Part shown: piece after piece, positions 22,100 through 34,504 of the stretch
Position numbering within the stretch: the stretch's first letter is position 1
Layout: each line of letters starts with the position of its first letter
Assembly (NCBI GenBank): GCA_026826555.1
Contig: JAKSZT010000142.1
Coordinates: forward strand, 1,349,833 to 1,413,832
DNA length: 64,000 bases
Source: Tolypeutes matacus
Taxonomy: Eukaryota; Chordata; Mammalia; Cingulata; Chlamyphoridae
Reading direction: 5' to 3'
Notes under the pieces: generated by a model
What the model saw: only the letters and a program-made list of their open reading frames with translations
Database searches by the model: none
Told to the model about the DNA's origin: nothing
Translations under genes and position numbers: made by a program

Positions 22100-23580
22100 T
22101 TAATACATCTCTATGTCATAAGAATATTAAAATCAAAGGAATATTAAATAACAATCCAGGTTATGTGTCTACTCTGGAAATTTGGTTTGAGGTGGAATAT
22201 AAAATGCTTCAACTAATATTATTTTATTTATGATAAAAATAAAGGAAATATGGCATAATATATAGATTTGGCAAATGTTGAATATTGTATACACTAGTAT
22301 TCATGTAATAGTTCTCTTTATTTTCTGTGTGGTTGAAATATTAAAAGTCAAATTTCACAAGAACAAACTGCACCACAGAGAGTTAAAGAGAATTGTCCAA
22401 TAACTTATTGTTAGTTATTGGTATAATTGGGAATAATAACCTTATCTTCTAAATTCTAATTACTTTCATAATCACCACATGTTCAAGTGACAAGGACCCA
22501 GAACGCACCTCCATTACCAAATCAGAGCATTTCTCATTTAGTCAAAATTACCATTATCAATTGTATAGAACTTACAGAAAATACTTCACTCCACATATTG
22601 CCCAAGGCCTAAATGACCATTTTTACATATGGTTCTATGGTCTTCATTGTAATTCTCAACAATTTGTAGGGTGTTATTTCCTTTGTTCCAATGGGAATAT
22701 CTCTTGGAAAGCATTAATCATCCCCATTGGGATTACCAATTGGTCACTTAGATAAAACCATAGTACTCTTCCAGTTTGACAACAGAAGAAGACACTTATA
22801 AAGAACTACTCTGGAGAGATTAATCCCATAATATAAAAAGCGAAGAATTCAGTTAAATTTTCTGATATGCATCATATAAGGTAGGATTTACCTGGCAAAG
22901 ATGTGACTTAAAAATAGATTGTGTCTATCTACTTATTTTATTCAGTTATTGCATTGTGCCTTAGAGAGGACCCAAAAATGAGAGAAAAAAATGTTTGGAA
23001 GTAAAGGAAAGGGAGTCAAGAATAGGGTATTCATAAGTATTAGCATACTTTGGGACAATTTGTGAGAAGTTTTATAATAATGTAAAGTGTTCTGAGGGAG
23101 ATTATGGCAAACTCTGTACTTAGAAAAATCAAGTATGACACTCTTAGCTATCATCAAGAGAGCAACAGTGTTGTAGTACCTTTGCATTAGTGATTTATTT
23201 TACTAACTTTGTACTTAAAAATGGATCGGGAAAGATTTATTAACTCTATAAGAGTAGAATGTAATTTTATTTTCTTTTTAAACTATCTAATTCATATTTC
23301 TATCACTTTTAAAAAATTTGGTTAGAAAGAAACAAGTAAATTATTTGCTCTATGCTGCAATTCAAAATAATGCTTTTATTCCCTGTGAGTTTTCTGGTTT
23401 GATTAACTTGTACTGGTTTTAATTACTTAAGAATGAGTCTTTATTACTAATGAGATAAAATATTTTTGGCTAATGGGGAGGCTTTATGTTTTGCAGAGTT
23501 CAAGGCCTTTCACTGGGAAAGCCTCTGTGTGCAGAAAAATGAGAAAGTAGAAATGTAAAGTGAATGATAAATCTTACCTT
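22100..23580. other. Intergenic DNA, nothing firm
   Basis: AT-rich. The 22380-22500 stretch might be a decayed MIR. The short frames at 22561 and 22942-23187 show no protein features. Confidence 0.4.
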
Positions 23581-23589
23581 AAATATATT

Positions 23590-24250
23590 TCAGTTAACAC
23601 TAATATGTATTTATTGAGAATATACTTCATGCACAATACACCACATACCGCGAGTGATACTTGTAGAAGCTTAAGAGCTCAAACTCTCAGTGTGGTAGGG
23701 AAATATCTGCTCAAATATTCTTTCCTTGGAATAGAATATAATTTATGTGCAAGCAAGGTGTTACAGAAACATTACAAAAATGAGAAATTTCAGCCATAGT
23801 CTTTGGAAAGGCTTTTTGGAGGAGATGACATTTGGGTTGGAATAGATCCATCTGTGAAGAGCATGAGAAAAAGAATGGGAAGTGTTCACAAACTTAATCA
23901 ATATTGGATAGACTTTTTTTTTTCTGCCAAGTAGTATGTGTATAGGTGAAACCAAGTCATATATGCTTGGCTTTCATGCTGAGGACTTTACATTTTAATA
24001 TATATTTTTTAAATTTAAGGAGTGATTTTAGCTCCATAAAGACTTTAAGTAAGCTGCAGTAAAAAATAAGGCCATGATGGCTTTGAGATATACAAACTGG
24101 AAGAATGATTATGAAAAGTTTAATGGGAAAAAGAGCTGAGTTCAGGAGAGAAATTGTGAGCTGAACTCTGAGATGGTTATGATATTCACATCCATAAAAC
24201 TGTCAGAAACACATTGGATTTGTAGTGGGGAATGGTGCTGGTAAATTAGT
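23590..24250 (-). mobile_element. L2 fragment, antisense
   Basis: It starts with 'tatttattgagaatatac', the complement of the L2 3' end. Later it reads 'ggaggagatgacatttggg' and 'gctttgagatatacaaact', in the antisense L2 order. No open frame. Confidence 0.55.
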
Positions 24251-24799
24251 GGCATCATACAGATGTAATAATTGATGTAAGGAAGTGATGAAATGGCCAA
24301 AGAAGAGAGAGAACAAGGCAGGGAGTGGAGAGAGGCTAATAAGGATATAATGTAGGAGAAAAAGAGGAGTAGAAGATCAGAGGACAGAGAAAAACATTTG
24401 GGAAAGGTTAAGACTTTAACAAAAATCTATTTGTAAGGAGCAGTAGCATGGATGAAAGACAGGAAATACAGGAGTTGTCATTTAGCTTTTGTAACTTGAT
24501 CTTTGAGATATTTGGTAAAGTAATTTCCCTGGCTATGGCAGCTTGAGAGAAGGCACTACTGGCTCCCAGTGTGCAGAGGCCAGGGGTGCTGTTGAACAGC
24601 CTACAATGCACAGGACAGTCCTCCACAAGAATCATCTGGCCCAAATGTCAGTAGTGCCAAGATTGAGAAACGTTGGCTTAGCTGAAGGACCTCTAATTTC
24701 ATGGAAAATTAGAGGGAAGAGCATATATTAAGGGGCTTTACAAATATGGCATATTGCGAATGGCGTGGGTTTTATATCATTCAAAGACTTAAGACAGTA

Positions 24800-25055
24800 C
24801 ACTAGTATTGAAGAAAGCTATCTCTGCAGTCAAATGCTGGGTTCGAATTCTTGTTCAATGTCTTACCAGTTGTGTAATTCTGGGCAAGTTTTATATCATC
24901 TCTATGACTCCAATTTATTTTTTATGATGGGGTTAATAATAGTATCTATCATGAAGTATTATGGGAGGATTCAATTAATAAATGTAAAGTGCTTAAAGGG
25001 CCTGGAACTTTGCTGGTGTTTAGTAAATGTTGAATATTATTTTTATTATCTGATT
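24800..25055 (+). mobile_element. MIR SINE, sense
   Basis: Clear MIR phrases in order: 'gggttcgaattcttgttc', 'gtgtaattctgggcaag', 'gatggggttaataatagt', 'aatgtaaagtgcttaaagg', and 'agtaaatgttgaatattat' near its 3' end. Confidence 0.75.
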
Positions 25056-25084
25056 TGAAATTCCCACTAAGTTTAGCTGTCTGA

Positions 25085-25230
25085 CTGCTTGGCGATTACT
25101 AAACCTGCCTAATCCTTAGTTTTCTCCTCTGCAGTTTGGGAATTATAATGCTATCTTCACAAATCTGTGGTGATGATAACTTGATAAAACACATGTACCA
25201 ACAGTTAACACCGTGGTTGCTATCTCGCAG
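25085..25230 (+). mobile_element. Second MIR fragment, sense
   Basis: 'cctgcctaatccttagttttc', 'ctcctctgcagtttggg' and 'ttcacaaatctgtggtg' fit the MIR core just after the previous copy. Confidence 0.45.
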
Positions 25231-27040
25231 GCTTGCAACAAACCCTTCTTTTGAAGATTTTATAATTTTTATTCATCATTGACTAGAATCTACCTCATTC
25301 TTTTAGTTTAAACTCTTTACATTCATATAGTAAACATTTTCTTTAGATAGAACTGAACATATCACAATTAAAAAAATCTATAAACCTGAACAAGAACAGC
25401 TTTATTTTAGAAATGGGTAATAGAGAAAGTGCTTCAGATATGGGATAGATTAATATAAATTACACTGTGTTTCAGAGTTCCCTCATTTATTGTTTTCTTA
25501 CATGATATTATAATGACTAGCTTCATTTTTGTCAATTTTGCTAGTGCTGTTAATACAATTATTATGAGTCACCTTTATTCCTTTGCTCTAGCTCCAGTGT
25601 CCACATGATGTCCCATCCTTAGTGTGGACAAGTGAAATGCTTCTCAGAATGTTCTTGCAATAAATATGAAATGACCCATGATCACTTGAACCTTACCTAT
25701 GTGGGTTGCATCCCTGTAAATGAGGGGGTATGCTTGCATTCTAGGGAAATAGGGAAAACTTTGGCTTTCATATGAAATAAATAGGCAGTAGAAGATGTTT
25801 GTATTCTTAAGTGGGACTAGAATTGCTCTCTTAAGTTCCTTATTAAGACTGTGGTCAACAGTTAATTGTCAGAACTAGTACAGTTTCCTAAAATAGAATC
25901 TCTTGAGAGTTTTTCCAGTTCAACCAAACTAGACTTATATAACAAGGCTATGTCTATACAGAAAAAAAGAGAGATGCAAATTCGAAGTAATTAACTCAGT
26001 AATTAATTCTAAGTATGATTCAGGTTTCAAACAAACATATTTTTAGGAACATGGGAAGTGTATAATTTTATTATTTTTTTAGTTAGCTTTGCAAAAAAAA
26101 TCTCCAAGCAGCTCATCTATTCTTTCATTATTTATAAAGAAGTATTAATTAGGTCATGGAGAATATGAGGCAGTGAGAACATGAATTGACCCATATCTAA
26201 TTCTGACCAGCACAGAAAATGAAAAATTTAGGTACTGCTCTGGGATAATCAGGCAAAAATGAGTTTCAGTGAATTAAGGTAAAGACAATACACATTTTAC
26301 AAAATTATACAGATGAGTAATTGACAAACTGGGTTGCTACTATAGACCTAGATAATGTAGATCCAGCAGTGTCTCTTTGTCTAGGAATGGACTAAATTGT
26401 ATATATGACTGTTGCAACAGCCAGAGTAAAAGGAATTTTTGTTAAATTTGGATAAATAACAATAAGATCATCTATTGTATGGCAATTGCATTAATAGGAA
26501 AATTTCATAAGTTTTCATGTTTAAATTTTAAAACCCTTGTAAAGTATGTATTTTTCTCCCCCCCCCACCTTTAAGATGTGAAAATTAATTCTAAGAGAAA
26601 TTAATTTTCCTAAAATTACAGACCAGTAAACATGAAACCATGAATAATTTTTTGGAAAGTTAAAGATAATGTTGTTCTTAAAGATTCATTAAAATTAACA
26701 ATGGAAAATCATCACAAGACCAACACATCTAAATTGTTTGTGCCAACATAGAAAGCATATGGACTGGGCTTTAAGTTATTCCTCTTGTCTTATGATCACA
26801 ACTAGTCAGCTCATGGGTGAGCTAGTTTAATATTCTGTGAAACAGATTATTGAGAATATCCAAAATCTCAAGGGCCTCTAATGAGAAAGATCAAATTATT
26901 AAGCATTATTTAGATATTTTACTGGCATCTTCCTACTCTCCAGGTCTATTAAAATGGTCTCTTCAAAATTTTGCATTCAGCACATACTTTATCTGGGATG
27001 TCAGAATCCTTCACATTGAAATAATTTTTAGTGTATATTT
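25231..27040. other. Intergenic DNA upstream of the second OR
   Basis: AT-rich with a C8 run near 26559. No repeat or regulatory site I can defend. Confidence 0.4.
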
Positions 27041-27042
27041 CT

Positions 27043-27067
27043 GATTTCTCTATTGCCTCTCCTTTAG
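27043..27067 (+). promoter_or_regulatory. Predicted 3' splice acceptor before the second OR coding exon
   Basis: The pyrimidine tract 'tttctctattgcctctcctttag' ends at 27067, 33 bases before the ATG. This matches the arrangement at the first OR. Confidence 0.65.
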
Positions 27068-27100
27068 GGTTGTTTCACCGCAAGTCTGCAAACGGGATAC

Positions 27101-28072
27101 ATGGATAAGATCAATTCTTCAGTGGTGTCTGAGTTTGTATTGCTGGGACTCTCTAGTTCTCAGGAACTCCAGCTTTTCTTTTTCATTTTCTTCTCTGTGT
27201 TGTATGTTGTCATTGTGCTGGGCAACCTTTTCATTATCATCATGGTGACTTTTGATGCCAGCCTGCACTCCCCCATGTACTTCCTTCTTGGAAATCTTTC
27301 CTTTGTTGACATCTGTCAGGCTTCCTTTGCTACCCCTAAGATGATTGCAGATTTTCTAAGTGAACACAAGACCATTTCCTTCAGTGGTTGCATAGCCCAG
27401 ATTTTCTTTATTCACCTTTTCACTGGGGGAGAGATGTTGTTACTTGTTTCCATGGCCTATGACAGATATGTGGCCATATGCAAACCCCTCCACTATGTGG
27501 TCATCATGAGCAAGCGGACATGCACTGTTCTGGTAATGATTTCCTGGGCCGTGGGCTTGGTGCATACATTTAGTCAGTTATCATTTACTGTGAACCTGCC
27601 TTTTTGTGGACCCAATGTAGTAGACAGCTTTTTTTGTGACCTTCCTCGAGTGACCAAGCTTGCCTGCTTGGACTCTTACATCACTGAAATACTAATTGTG
27701 GCCAATAGTGGAATTCTTTCCCTGAGTACTTTCTCTGCTTTGATCAGCTCTTACATCATTATCCTTGTCACTGTCTGGGTTAAATCTTCTGCTGCAATGG
27801 CCAAGGCATTTTCCACACTGGCTGCTCATATCACAGTGGTGGTATTATTCTTTGGGCCTTGCATTTTCCTCTATGTGTGGCCTTTCACCACCTACCCTGT
27901 TGATAAAGTCCTTGCCATATTTTACACTATTTTCACCCCCATCTTAAACCCCATTATTTATACCCTGAGGAATAGAGATATGAAAGATGCCATGAGAAAA
28001 ATTGTGACCCATTACTTGGGGTCCCAGAAAGTATCTGAAATGCCACTAGTAGTAAGGAATTCCCTTCATTAA
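27101..28072 (+). CDS. OR4K5: Olfactory receptor OR4K5-like
   Basis: Intact single-exon odorant receptor of 323 residues, predicted to act in the ciliary membrane of olfactory neurons through Golf. Features in order: N-glycosylation site N5-S6-S7, GN at 41-42 in TM1, 'LHSPMYFL' after it, C97, MAYDRYVAIC at 118-127, extracellular loop 2 'FCGPNVVDSFFCDLPRVTKLAC', TM6 'LAAHITVVVLFFGP' and TM7 'ILNPIIYTLRN'. The C-terminal tail is longer than in its two neighbours and ends near 'SEMPLVVRN'. The tail, the N-terminus 'MDKINSSVVSEF' and the 323-residue length agree with human OR4K5 as I remember it. The position between an OR4K gene and OR4K1 supports this. The upstream in-frame region holds no better Met, and the acceptor sits at 27067. 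AATAAA occurs at 28293. Confidence 0.9.
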   Translation: MDKINSSVVSEFVLLGLSSSQELQLFFFIFFSVLYVVIVLGNLFIIIMVTFDASLHSPMYFLLGNLSFVDICQASFATPKMIADFLSEHKTISFSGCIAQIFFIHLFTGGEMLLLVSMAYDRYVAICKPLHYVVIMSKRTCTVLVMISWAVGLVHTFSQLSFTVNLPFCGPNVVDSFFCDLPRVTKLACLDSYITEILIVANSGILSLSTFSALISSYIIILVTVWVKSSAAMAKAFSTLAAHITVVVLFFGPCIFLYVWPFTTYPVDKVLAIFYTIFTPILNPIIYTLRNRDMKDAMRKIVTHYLGSQKVSEMPLVVRNSLH

Positions 28073-30710
28073 GACACAATTCCTTTAAAATCCCCAAATC
28101 ATTACTCTGTTTTGAAGATTTTTGTTATATTCTTGGCACATATCTCAACTTTGGAGAAAGTAATGAACAAGTTGACATAGAGGGTATTTAATAGCTTCTA
28201 ACAAGACTTTACCCAGGTATCACCTAAGCAAAACTTAAATATAAAACAAATAAGATAAATATATTGCTATCTAAATGATTACCTGTTGTAGAAATAAAAT
28301 ATGGAATTATTTCACATGAGCAGTTTGCCTGCATTCATTGCTTTAGTTACTAATAAGTATGAATATGATAAGAAAAGAAATATGAAGGTCACATTTTTTT
28401 GGTGAGTCAAAAATTTAGACTTTTTTTCTGACTTTGAGTCTCTTAGTTAGCATGTCTGAAGAATCTATGTGGATTACTAGTGTTTAAAAATCTGAAACCC
28501 AATTTTCTCAAATTCAGGGGTTAGCCAATTCCCTTATTTAATATAAATGCATAAGCTCGAATGGAGATTGTTAAGTTATGAGTTCCCAACCTCTCTCCAA
28601 TCACACCTATCCCATATAGTTTTCCAATATCAGGAAATGCTTTAAAATATGGAATTATAGGAAACCATGAGTTTCCATTTTAAGCATTCCATTTAATGGG
28701 CTTTCTTTGATTAGTTTGGATAATTCCAATTACCTCTGAAATTATGAGTTGTAAAAAGGAGAAGAGACTCTAGAAAACTAAACCATATCACCACTAACTT
28801 TTCAGTGCTGTGGGCAACTGTGGAACATTCGGAATTTGGACCAAAATATGAATAGATCAGTGATAAAGAATAATTGTTAAAATATATACCCCAATTAGCT
28901 ATCTGGACGGCTCAGATTTCTACCCTGGATTCTAATGACTATTAGAGGATTTTTTAGTATTGATTAGAGTTTTCAAGTTTACTTTCTCAAAGCCCTTAAG
29001 TCATAAAAAGTTAATAAACTAATATAAACATTAGTCTCTTCTTCACACTAAGGATGAAAACACTAGGTTTGTACTTCGTTGTTTGTCTTCACATCCTTCC
29101 AATCCAGCTAATCTTTTCTGAAATCATCTCTAACAGAACAGTCATTAAGAAGACTGAAGAAGCCTTGAGTAACTCCTTTTCTCCCATACTACCCTTTTTA
29201 TTTTCTCTCCCCATAGCATCCTAGTTCTTTTGACACCTGTTTTGTTTTGTTTTTCTCTCTCTTTTCTGCTTTCAAAGTCTGCTTTTGAGTAAGGGTAACA
29301 TTAAAAATAATTTGCAATTCAGTGTAAATTTAAATCCATCAGTTATCTCTCCCAGTAATTTGTGCACCTTCATGCTCTTTCTAATTTTAGAATACAATTC
29401 CATCAATAGTGAGAGAAGAGTGTTGGGTGATTGGATCTAGAACAGAGGCATGAAGACGAGATCTTACCAATGTCCCTGACTTTCTACCTTGCAGGGTGCC
29501 TTGTATCCTGGCCTGGCCCTACAGGATTTTCCTTCTTGAGTTAAGGACTATCGACCATATGATTTTTTCCTAGTTAGCTTGGCACACCAAAGCATTAGGA
29601 AGGTAGTGTGATTCATTAAAATGCTTTTTTTTTGTTTGTTTCATAGCTCGGTGAATTAATTGCTCTAATTTGAGGTTGAACTTCCTTTGTAATGTTTTAT
29701 ATAAAAAGGTTGTATTATATCTACTAAAAAATGAGAATCAACATGCTAATAAATTCAGAAATTACATAAACTGCTTAACTCAACTATTTATTAGCTACTC
29801 AGACACTCATGACATTCTTTGGCTCAGAGACTCCTTTGAAAATATGATGAATACTATAGCTCTCCTTCCCAAGAAATAGTATAAAATTGTTATACAATTT
29901 TTTTCTTTACTTCATTGTTTATTTAATTCATATGAATAAATATAAACATTTAAAAATTATATCCTTTTTTACTTTTATGTTTTTTATGTAACTTAATATA
30001 ATTTTCTAAAAAAATAATATAAATGCAAATTTTGCAAGTAAGAAAAGTAAAATTTTAATTCGGTTCAGTTGTACATTTTATTGTGAAAGCAGTTTAGTAG
30101 GAATAAGATAACTTAGGGGAGTGATATTTGACATGACAATACACATACTATCTATGATATTCAATTAACCTCACATTTTTATTTTAATGGAATCCCTGAA
30201 ACATAATGATATGTATATGAAATAGAGTCAGGACTCCCAGGGCTAGCACTGGCAAAGGAAAGCAAGCATGGGTCAATGAAGCACAACTTCTCCCAGATTC
30301 TTTGAATTGTTTTCACATGCCCTCAGTTATATTACTTGCAAATGAATAAGGATATCTTTTCAAGGCCTCTTTCAAAAAAAAGATACAGTGTTATCTGATT
30401 TCTATTAAGTTCTTCCAGAGAATGTCAGGGAAGTCAGCAAATTTTTGTGTAGTTGAGAAAAACACATTATATTACTAATTCTTGATAGAATCACTTGAAG
30501 AGGTAACATTCAAGGTCCTATATTTAAATGTTTTTGAAGCTGACTACTTTACTTTCATAGCAACAGACAAAATTTTCAGGGTTGTTGGAAGAATTTTCTA
30601 TGCCAATACATGCCAACAAAAAGAACAACGGTCACAATAATGTGTAGAATTTTTTTTGTCAACAGAGTAACTAGAGCAGATATGTTGCAGAAAATCACAA
30701 GTACTCCATT
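28073..30710. other. Intergenic DNA, nothing recognised
   Basis: AT-rich, probably including the 3'UTR of the second OR (AATAAA at 28293-28298). Short frames such as 29670-29879 have no recognisable content. Confidence 0.4.
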
Positions 30711-30714
30711 TAAT

Positions 30715-31308
30715 AAAGAGTATCATTTTATTGCCTCTTGACCCCAAATACACCCTTCATTTGCCTGCTTTGTAATATTGGCACTGTACCCTCTAAACTT
30801 TTGTCCTTTTCCAACTGTCAGAAGAGGTTGGTTGAGTATTACATAAGGAAGGAGTTTCTCTTCCTGGCCCCAGTGTGCTCCTCTCTTCTTGCTCCTTTGC
30901 TGCAGCTACCAGTGGCTTATGTCCAGGACAACCGGTGGTGCTCACCTCCAGCAACTTTTGTTGCCAGACTCAACCTGAAGTTCCCTACTCACCTGATTTG
31001 ACCCACCATCTGTGGATCAGCTCTGGTCGGGGCAACCCAGAGATCTCCCTACCCAGTGGGCCAAACTTACACCTTCTGCAAAGACACCTGAAACTCTGAA
31101 ACACACCCTTGGGGATGCAATGCCCACTTCCACGTTTATTCCTTCCTTGGGTGGTCTCCCTCAGCCTCAAGATATTCTCTAGAATTCTCTTTTATCCTCT
31201 ATTAGTAGCTAATCTCCTATTATCAATTGCTAATTATTTATATTAAATGTTCCCTGTTCAAATTACGAGTGTGGTTTCCATTTCCTGACTGGACTCTGAC
31301 TGATAAAA
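30715..31308 (+). mobile_element. LTR-like element of uncertain family
   Basis: A block with more G+C and better sequence organisation than its flanks. It ends in 'ttgtttccatttcctgactgg'-like text followed by 'ctctgactgata', reminiscent of the 3' end of some ancient mammalian LTRs. A 'tattaaatgttccctgttc' stretch could be its polyadenylation region. I see no clear target duplication. The 87- and 74-codon frames inside it show no domain. Confidence 0.35.
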
Positions 31309-31764
31309 ACTTTTAAGGCATTTTGAAGATATTGAAAAATCAGAAGCATCCAAAAGTGACTCATAACATGTAATACATATAATGAGGGAAACCAGGAGTT
31401 GACAGAAGCAAAATATGTCCACTGTTTCATCTACCTACTTACACACTGAAATTCATAGTGAAATTCATCTATGGCATGCTTCAAAATATAAGAAAATCTA
31501 TCATATATGAAGTGGCTGACAACATTTCAAAAATCAGTTATTTAAATTTCTTTCTCTGCCTCAATTCAGCTTGATGAGTTCCTTAGCTTATTCAAAGATT
31601 TGTTGCTGTTTGTCCGCTGCTGTTTTGTTTTGTTTGTCTGCTACTTCTTTTTTGGGTGAGTGTGTCAAGAAACCTGGTAGAGTGCTTCTGTAATGGGAGT
31701 AAATTCAAGTTGGTAACAGTTTAATCATTTAAATTTATATAAAAGTTTTAATTATTAAAAATTG

Positions 31765-32010
31765 AGGAAGAACAGATGTGGCTCAAGTGGTTAAACTCCT
31801 GCTTCCACCATGGGAGGTCCTGGGTTTGGTTCCAGTCCCTCCTAAAAACAAAACAAAACAAAACAAAACAAACAAACACACAAACAAAACAAACAAATAA
31901 AAAACCAACTCAGGGGAGCTGATGTGGCTTAGTAGTTGGGCATGGGCTTTGCACATACGAGGTCCCGGGTTTAATCTCTGGCTCCCGGTACCTCAAAAAA
32001 AAAAAAAAAA
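31765..32010 (+). mobile_element. Dimeric DAS-SINE, plus strand
   Basis: Unit one starts at 'ggaagaacagatgtggctc' and is followed by a (CAAAA/CAAA)n linker. Unit two starts at 'caggggagctgatgtggc' and ends in an A-tail. The junction 'aaaaccaactcaggggagc' is the same as in the copy at 12236. aaaaattg at 31757-31764 and 32011-32018 is the target duplication. Confidence 0.92.
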
Positions 32011-32430
32011 AAAAATTGAATCTGCTTCTCACTAAAAGATTCATATTGATTAACTTTCATTTGGAAGAGATAAATCTGCCAGTTTACCCTGATACTGTAC
32101 AGACACCAAACCAGAAGCAGCACTGCTTTGTGTTATTGCAATTGTTTAAAGCCAATAATACATAAACTTTTCCCCCTAGAAATACTTAAACTTACTCTAG
32201 TAATGTGTTTTTAATTTAATTTCTATTTATGGGAAACCATTTAAGGTGCATAACCTTGCAATTTTGATTAGATCTGAGATATTATACACAGTTCATGTTT
32301 TTGTTTAAAATAAAATATAATCTTAATATAATTTGGTAATAAATTTTTTTCACATATATTTCTAAATAATATAACAATACCCAGAATTCCTTTTTTCTGT
32401 TCACTTTGTAGCTTTCTTTAAGTCATTCTT

Positions 32431-32638
32431 TTTTTTTTTTACCAGGAGGTCCCGGGGATCGAACCCAGGTCCCTCCATATGGCAGACGGATGCCCAGCCA
32501 TTTGAGCCACATCCGCCCCCAAATGTATTGGTTTTTTTTTTTTGTTTGTTTGTTTTTTACCGGGAGGTCCCAGGGATCAAACCCGGGTCCCTCCATATGG
32601 GAGACGGACGCCCAACCAGTTGAGCCACATCCAACCCC
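32431..32638 (-). mobile_element. Two-unit DAS-SINE, minus strand, perfect 13-bp target duplication
   Basis: Two antisense SINE units, each with 'gatc(g/a)aacccaggtccctcc'-type B-box complement and 'gagccacatcc' A-box complement, are separated by a T-rich linker at 32530-32558. The 13 bases ttaagtcattctt at 32418-32430 and 32639-32651 flank the pair without a mismatch. The whole thing therefore inserted as one dimer, recently. Confidence 0.93.
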
Positions 32639-32764
32639 TTAAGTCATTCTTATACCACTGGAAAATCAACAGAAAAATATTTGACTATCCAAATCTTGCA
32701 AGAAGGGTTGAATATTTTAGTAAACGTGAAACTAACTCTAGTTAATTGGAAACAATGTAAAGTG

Positions 32765-33010
32765 TCTGAGCTGGATATCCAAAGACTTAGATTTGAATAT
32801 TGACTCTATTATATTTTTGTGACTTTGCACTATTATTTAACTTTTAATCAGATCACCTGTTTCTTTAAAGTCTTTAAATTTCTATCCCTTACTCTTAGGA
32901 TGAAAATAAAATATTTTTTACAGAAAATCTCTTTAACCTGGTTGATAAGGCTCTGCATGATTTGGTCCCCACTTTATCTCTACTCTATTCCCACACCATC
33001 ATTTGGTTAA
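32765..33010 (+). mobile_element. Decayed MIR followed by L2-like fragment, sense
   Basis: 'gatttgaatattgactctat' and 'gtgactttgcactattat' look like MIR. 'ataaggctctgcatgatttgg' at about 32945 looks like the L2 ORF2 phrase also seen near 5650. Both are weak. Confidence 0.4.
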
Positions 33011-34500
33011 CGTAGTTCTCCCTGACTGAACTGCAAACTCCATTAAAACAAGGACTTTGTCTATGGAAGATAAACATTCTCAAAGTAGGTTTGATAACCT
33101 GAATATCAAAAGAAAATGAGAAAACATTCCAAAGGTCAGGGCAGACATTTTCTTTTGTTTCCTCAGCTCGCAAAATGTTACTTCTGTTATGTTTATCAAC
33201 GAAGTGAATGAGCAGTACATCAGACAAGGAACAGAGACTTAATGAGGTGCTCAGAGGCTACTTGAAGGAGTTGATGTGATGTATCAGACTCTAGATAGAG
33301 AGGGTGACATGGTCAGTGGACAGTGTGCCTCAAGATGCGAGCTTCTGATAAAAGTTGAAGAAGCTTTAGTTCCACTGACTAAAAAAAACTTGCAACAGTA
33401 TGATTCAAATTAACACAGGACACAGGTGAAATATAATACAATTACAGGAATGCAGAGTAACAGAGATATCCAGGAAAAACAAAGCAGGGATTGCAAAGTC
33501 ACTTCTGATGGTCTTTAGAGGGTCAGGAAGGGAAAACAAAACCTGACATTAGAGTCCGAGATCCAATAATTCACCATAGTGTTTTATTTTTTGATCTAAA
33601 AATATATTTCATTTTAAATGCTTTTCCTCAGAGAAGATCCTTCCCAAAATATGTGCTATATTTGCAATATCTTAAAATTTCAATATATATTAACTCAGGG
33701 TCAAATACCCGAATTTTACATGAAAAGAAGTTGAAGAAAATCTCTCAATTCTAGCTTGTTATGAATTTCACACAATTACTAAAAAACCACATAATTTACT
33801 CCCTAACATTCTGAAACATCTGGTTTCCAATTATAAAATTTTAGTGAATTGTAAAACATTTCAACTAAATAAAGAGGATCGATTTTGAAGCAGGCACCAT
33901 TTGACCAAACTTACCTGCTCATTAATTTCTAATTGTGAGAAAATCTCATAATTAAAAGAGGCATTTCATTTAACATCATCTTATATTTGTTCTCTTAGTG
34001 TCTAGAACTTCATGTCCAGAATATTTTATAATGTCTTCTGAGTTGGAAAATGCAGCTGAATGGAAACTAACTGCATCTTCAACATGAAGAGCAGGATTCA
34101 TACATTCTTGCAAGAGTGGTAGATGTGATCAACTCTTCCAAGGCACAGACTGTTGGCTCATAAACTTGAGCCCAGCTTTATTGAAGATAAGGGCATGGAA
34201 GTTTGGTGGCACAGTGGGGTTCCTTTGCCTTGCAGTTTGAACTTGTCCCACTTGTATTTTCCTTCTCCTCCAGAAAGACCTGGGGACAATGGAAAAGGCT
34301 GAATAGAAATAGTGATAAATTACATCTTTTTACCTCCACAATCTCAGAAGGAAAATTCTCAAAATTTCATCAGAAATATGATGTGTATTGTAGTATTTTT
34401 TATTAAAAAACTTTTAACAAAATAAGAGTTTTCATATATTATTAATTTTCTAATTTGCTTTTATGAGTTTTTTAGTTTTAAAATTTTTGTTGGATTTTAT
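33011..34500. other. Intergenic DNA, nothing recognised
   Basis: AT-rich. Short frames have no protein features. Confidence 0.4.
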
Positions 34501-34504
34501 TTTT

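Noticed and set aside
31844..31900. (CAAAA)n run as a separate repeat or CRISPR-like array
   Set aside because: It is the linker of a dimeric SINE. No spaced direct repeats of CRISPR type occur anywhere, as expected for a mammal.
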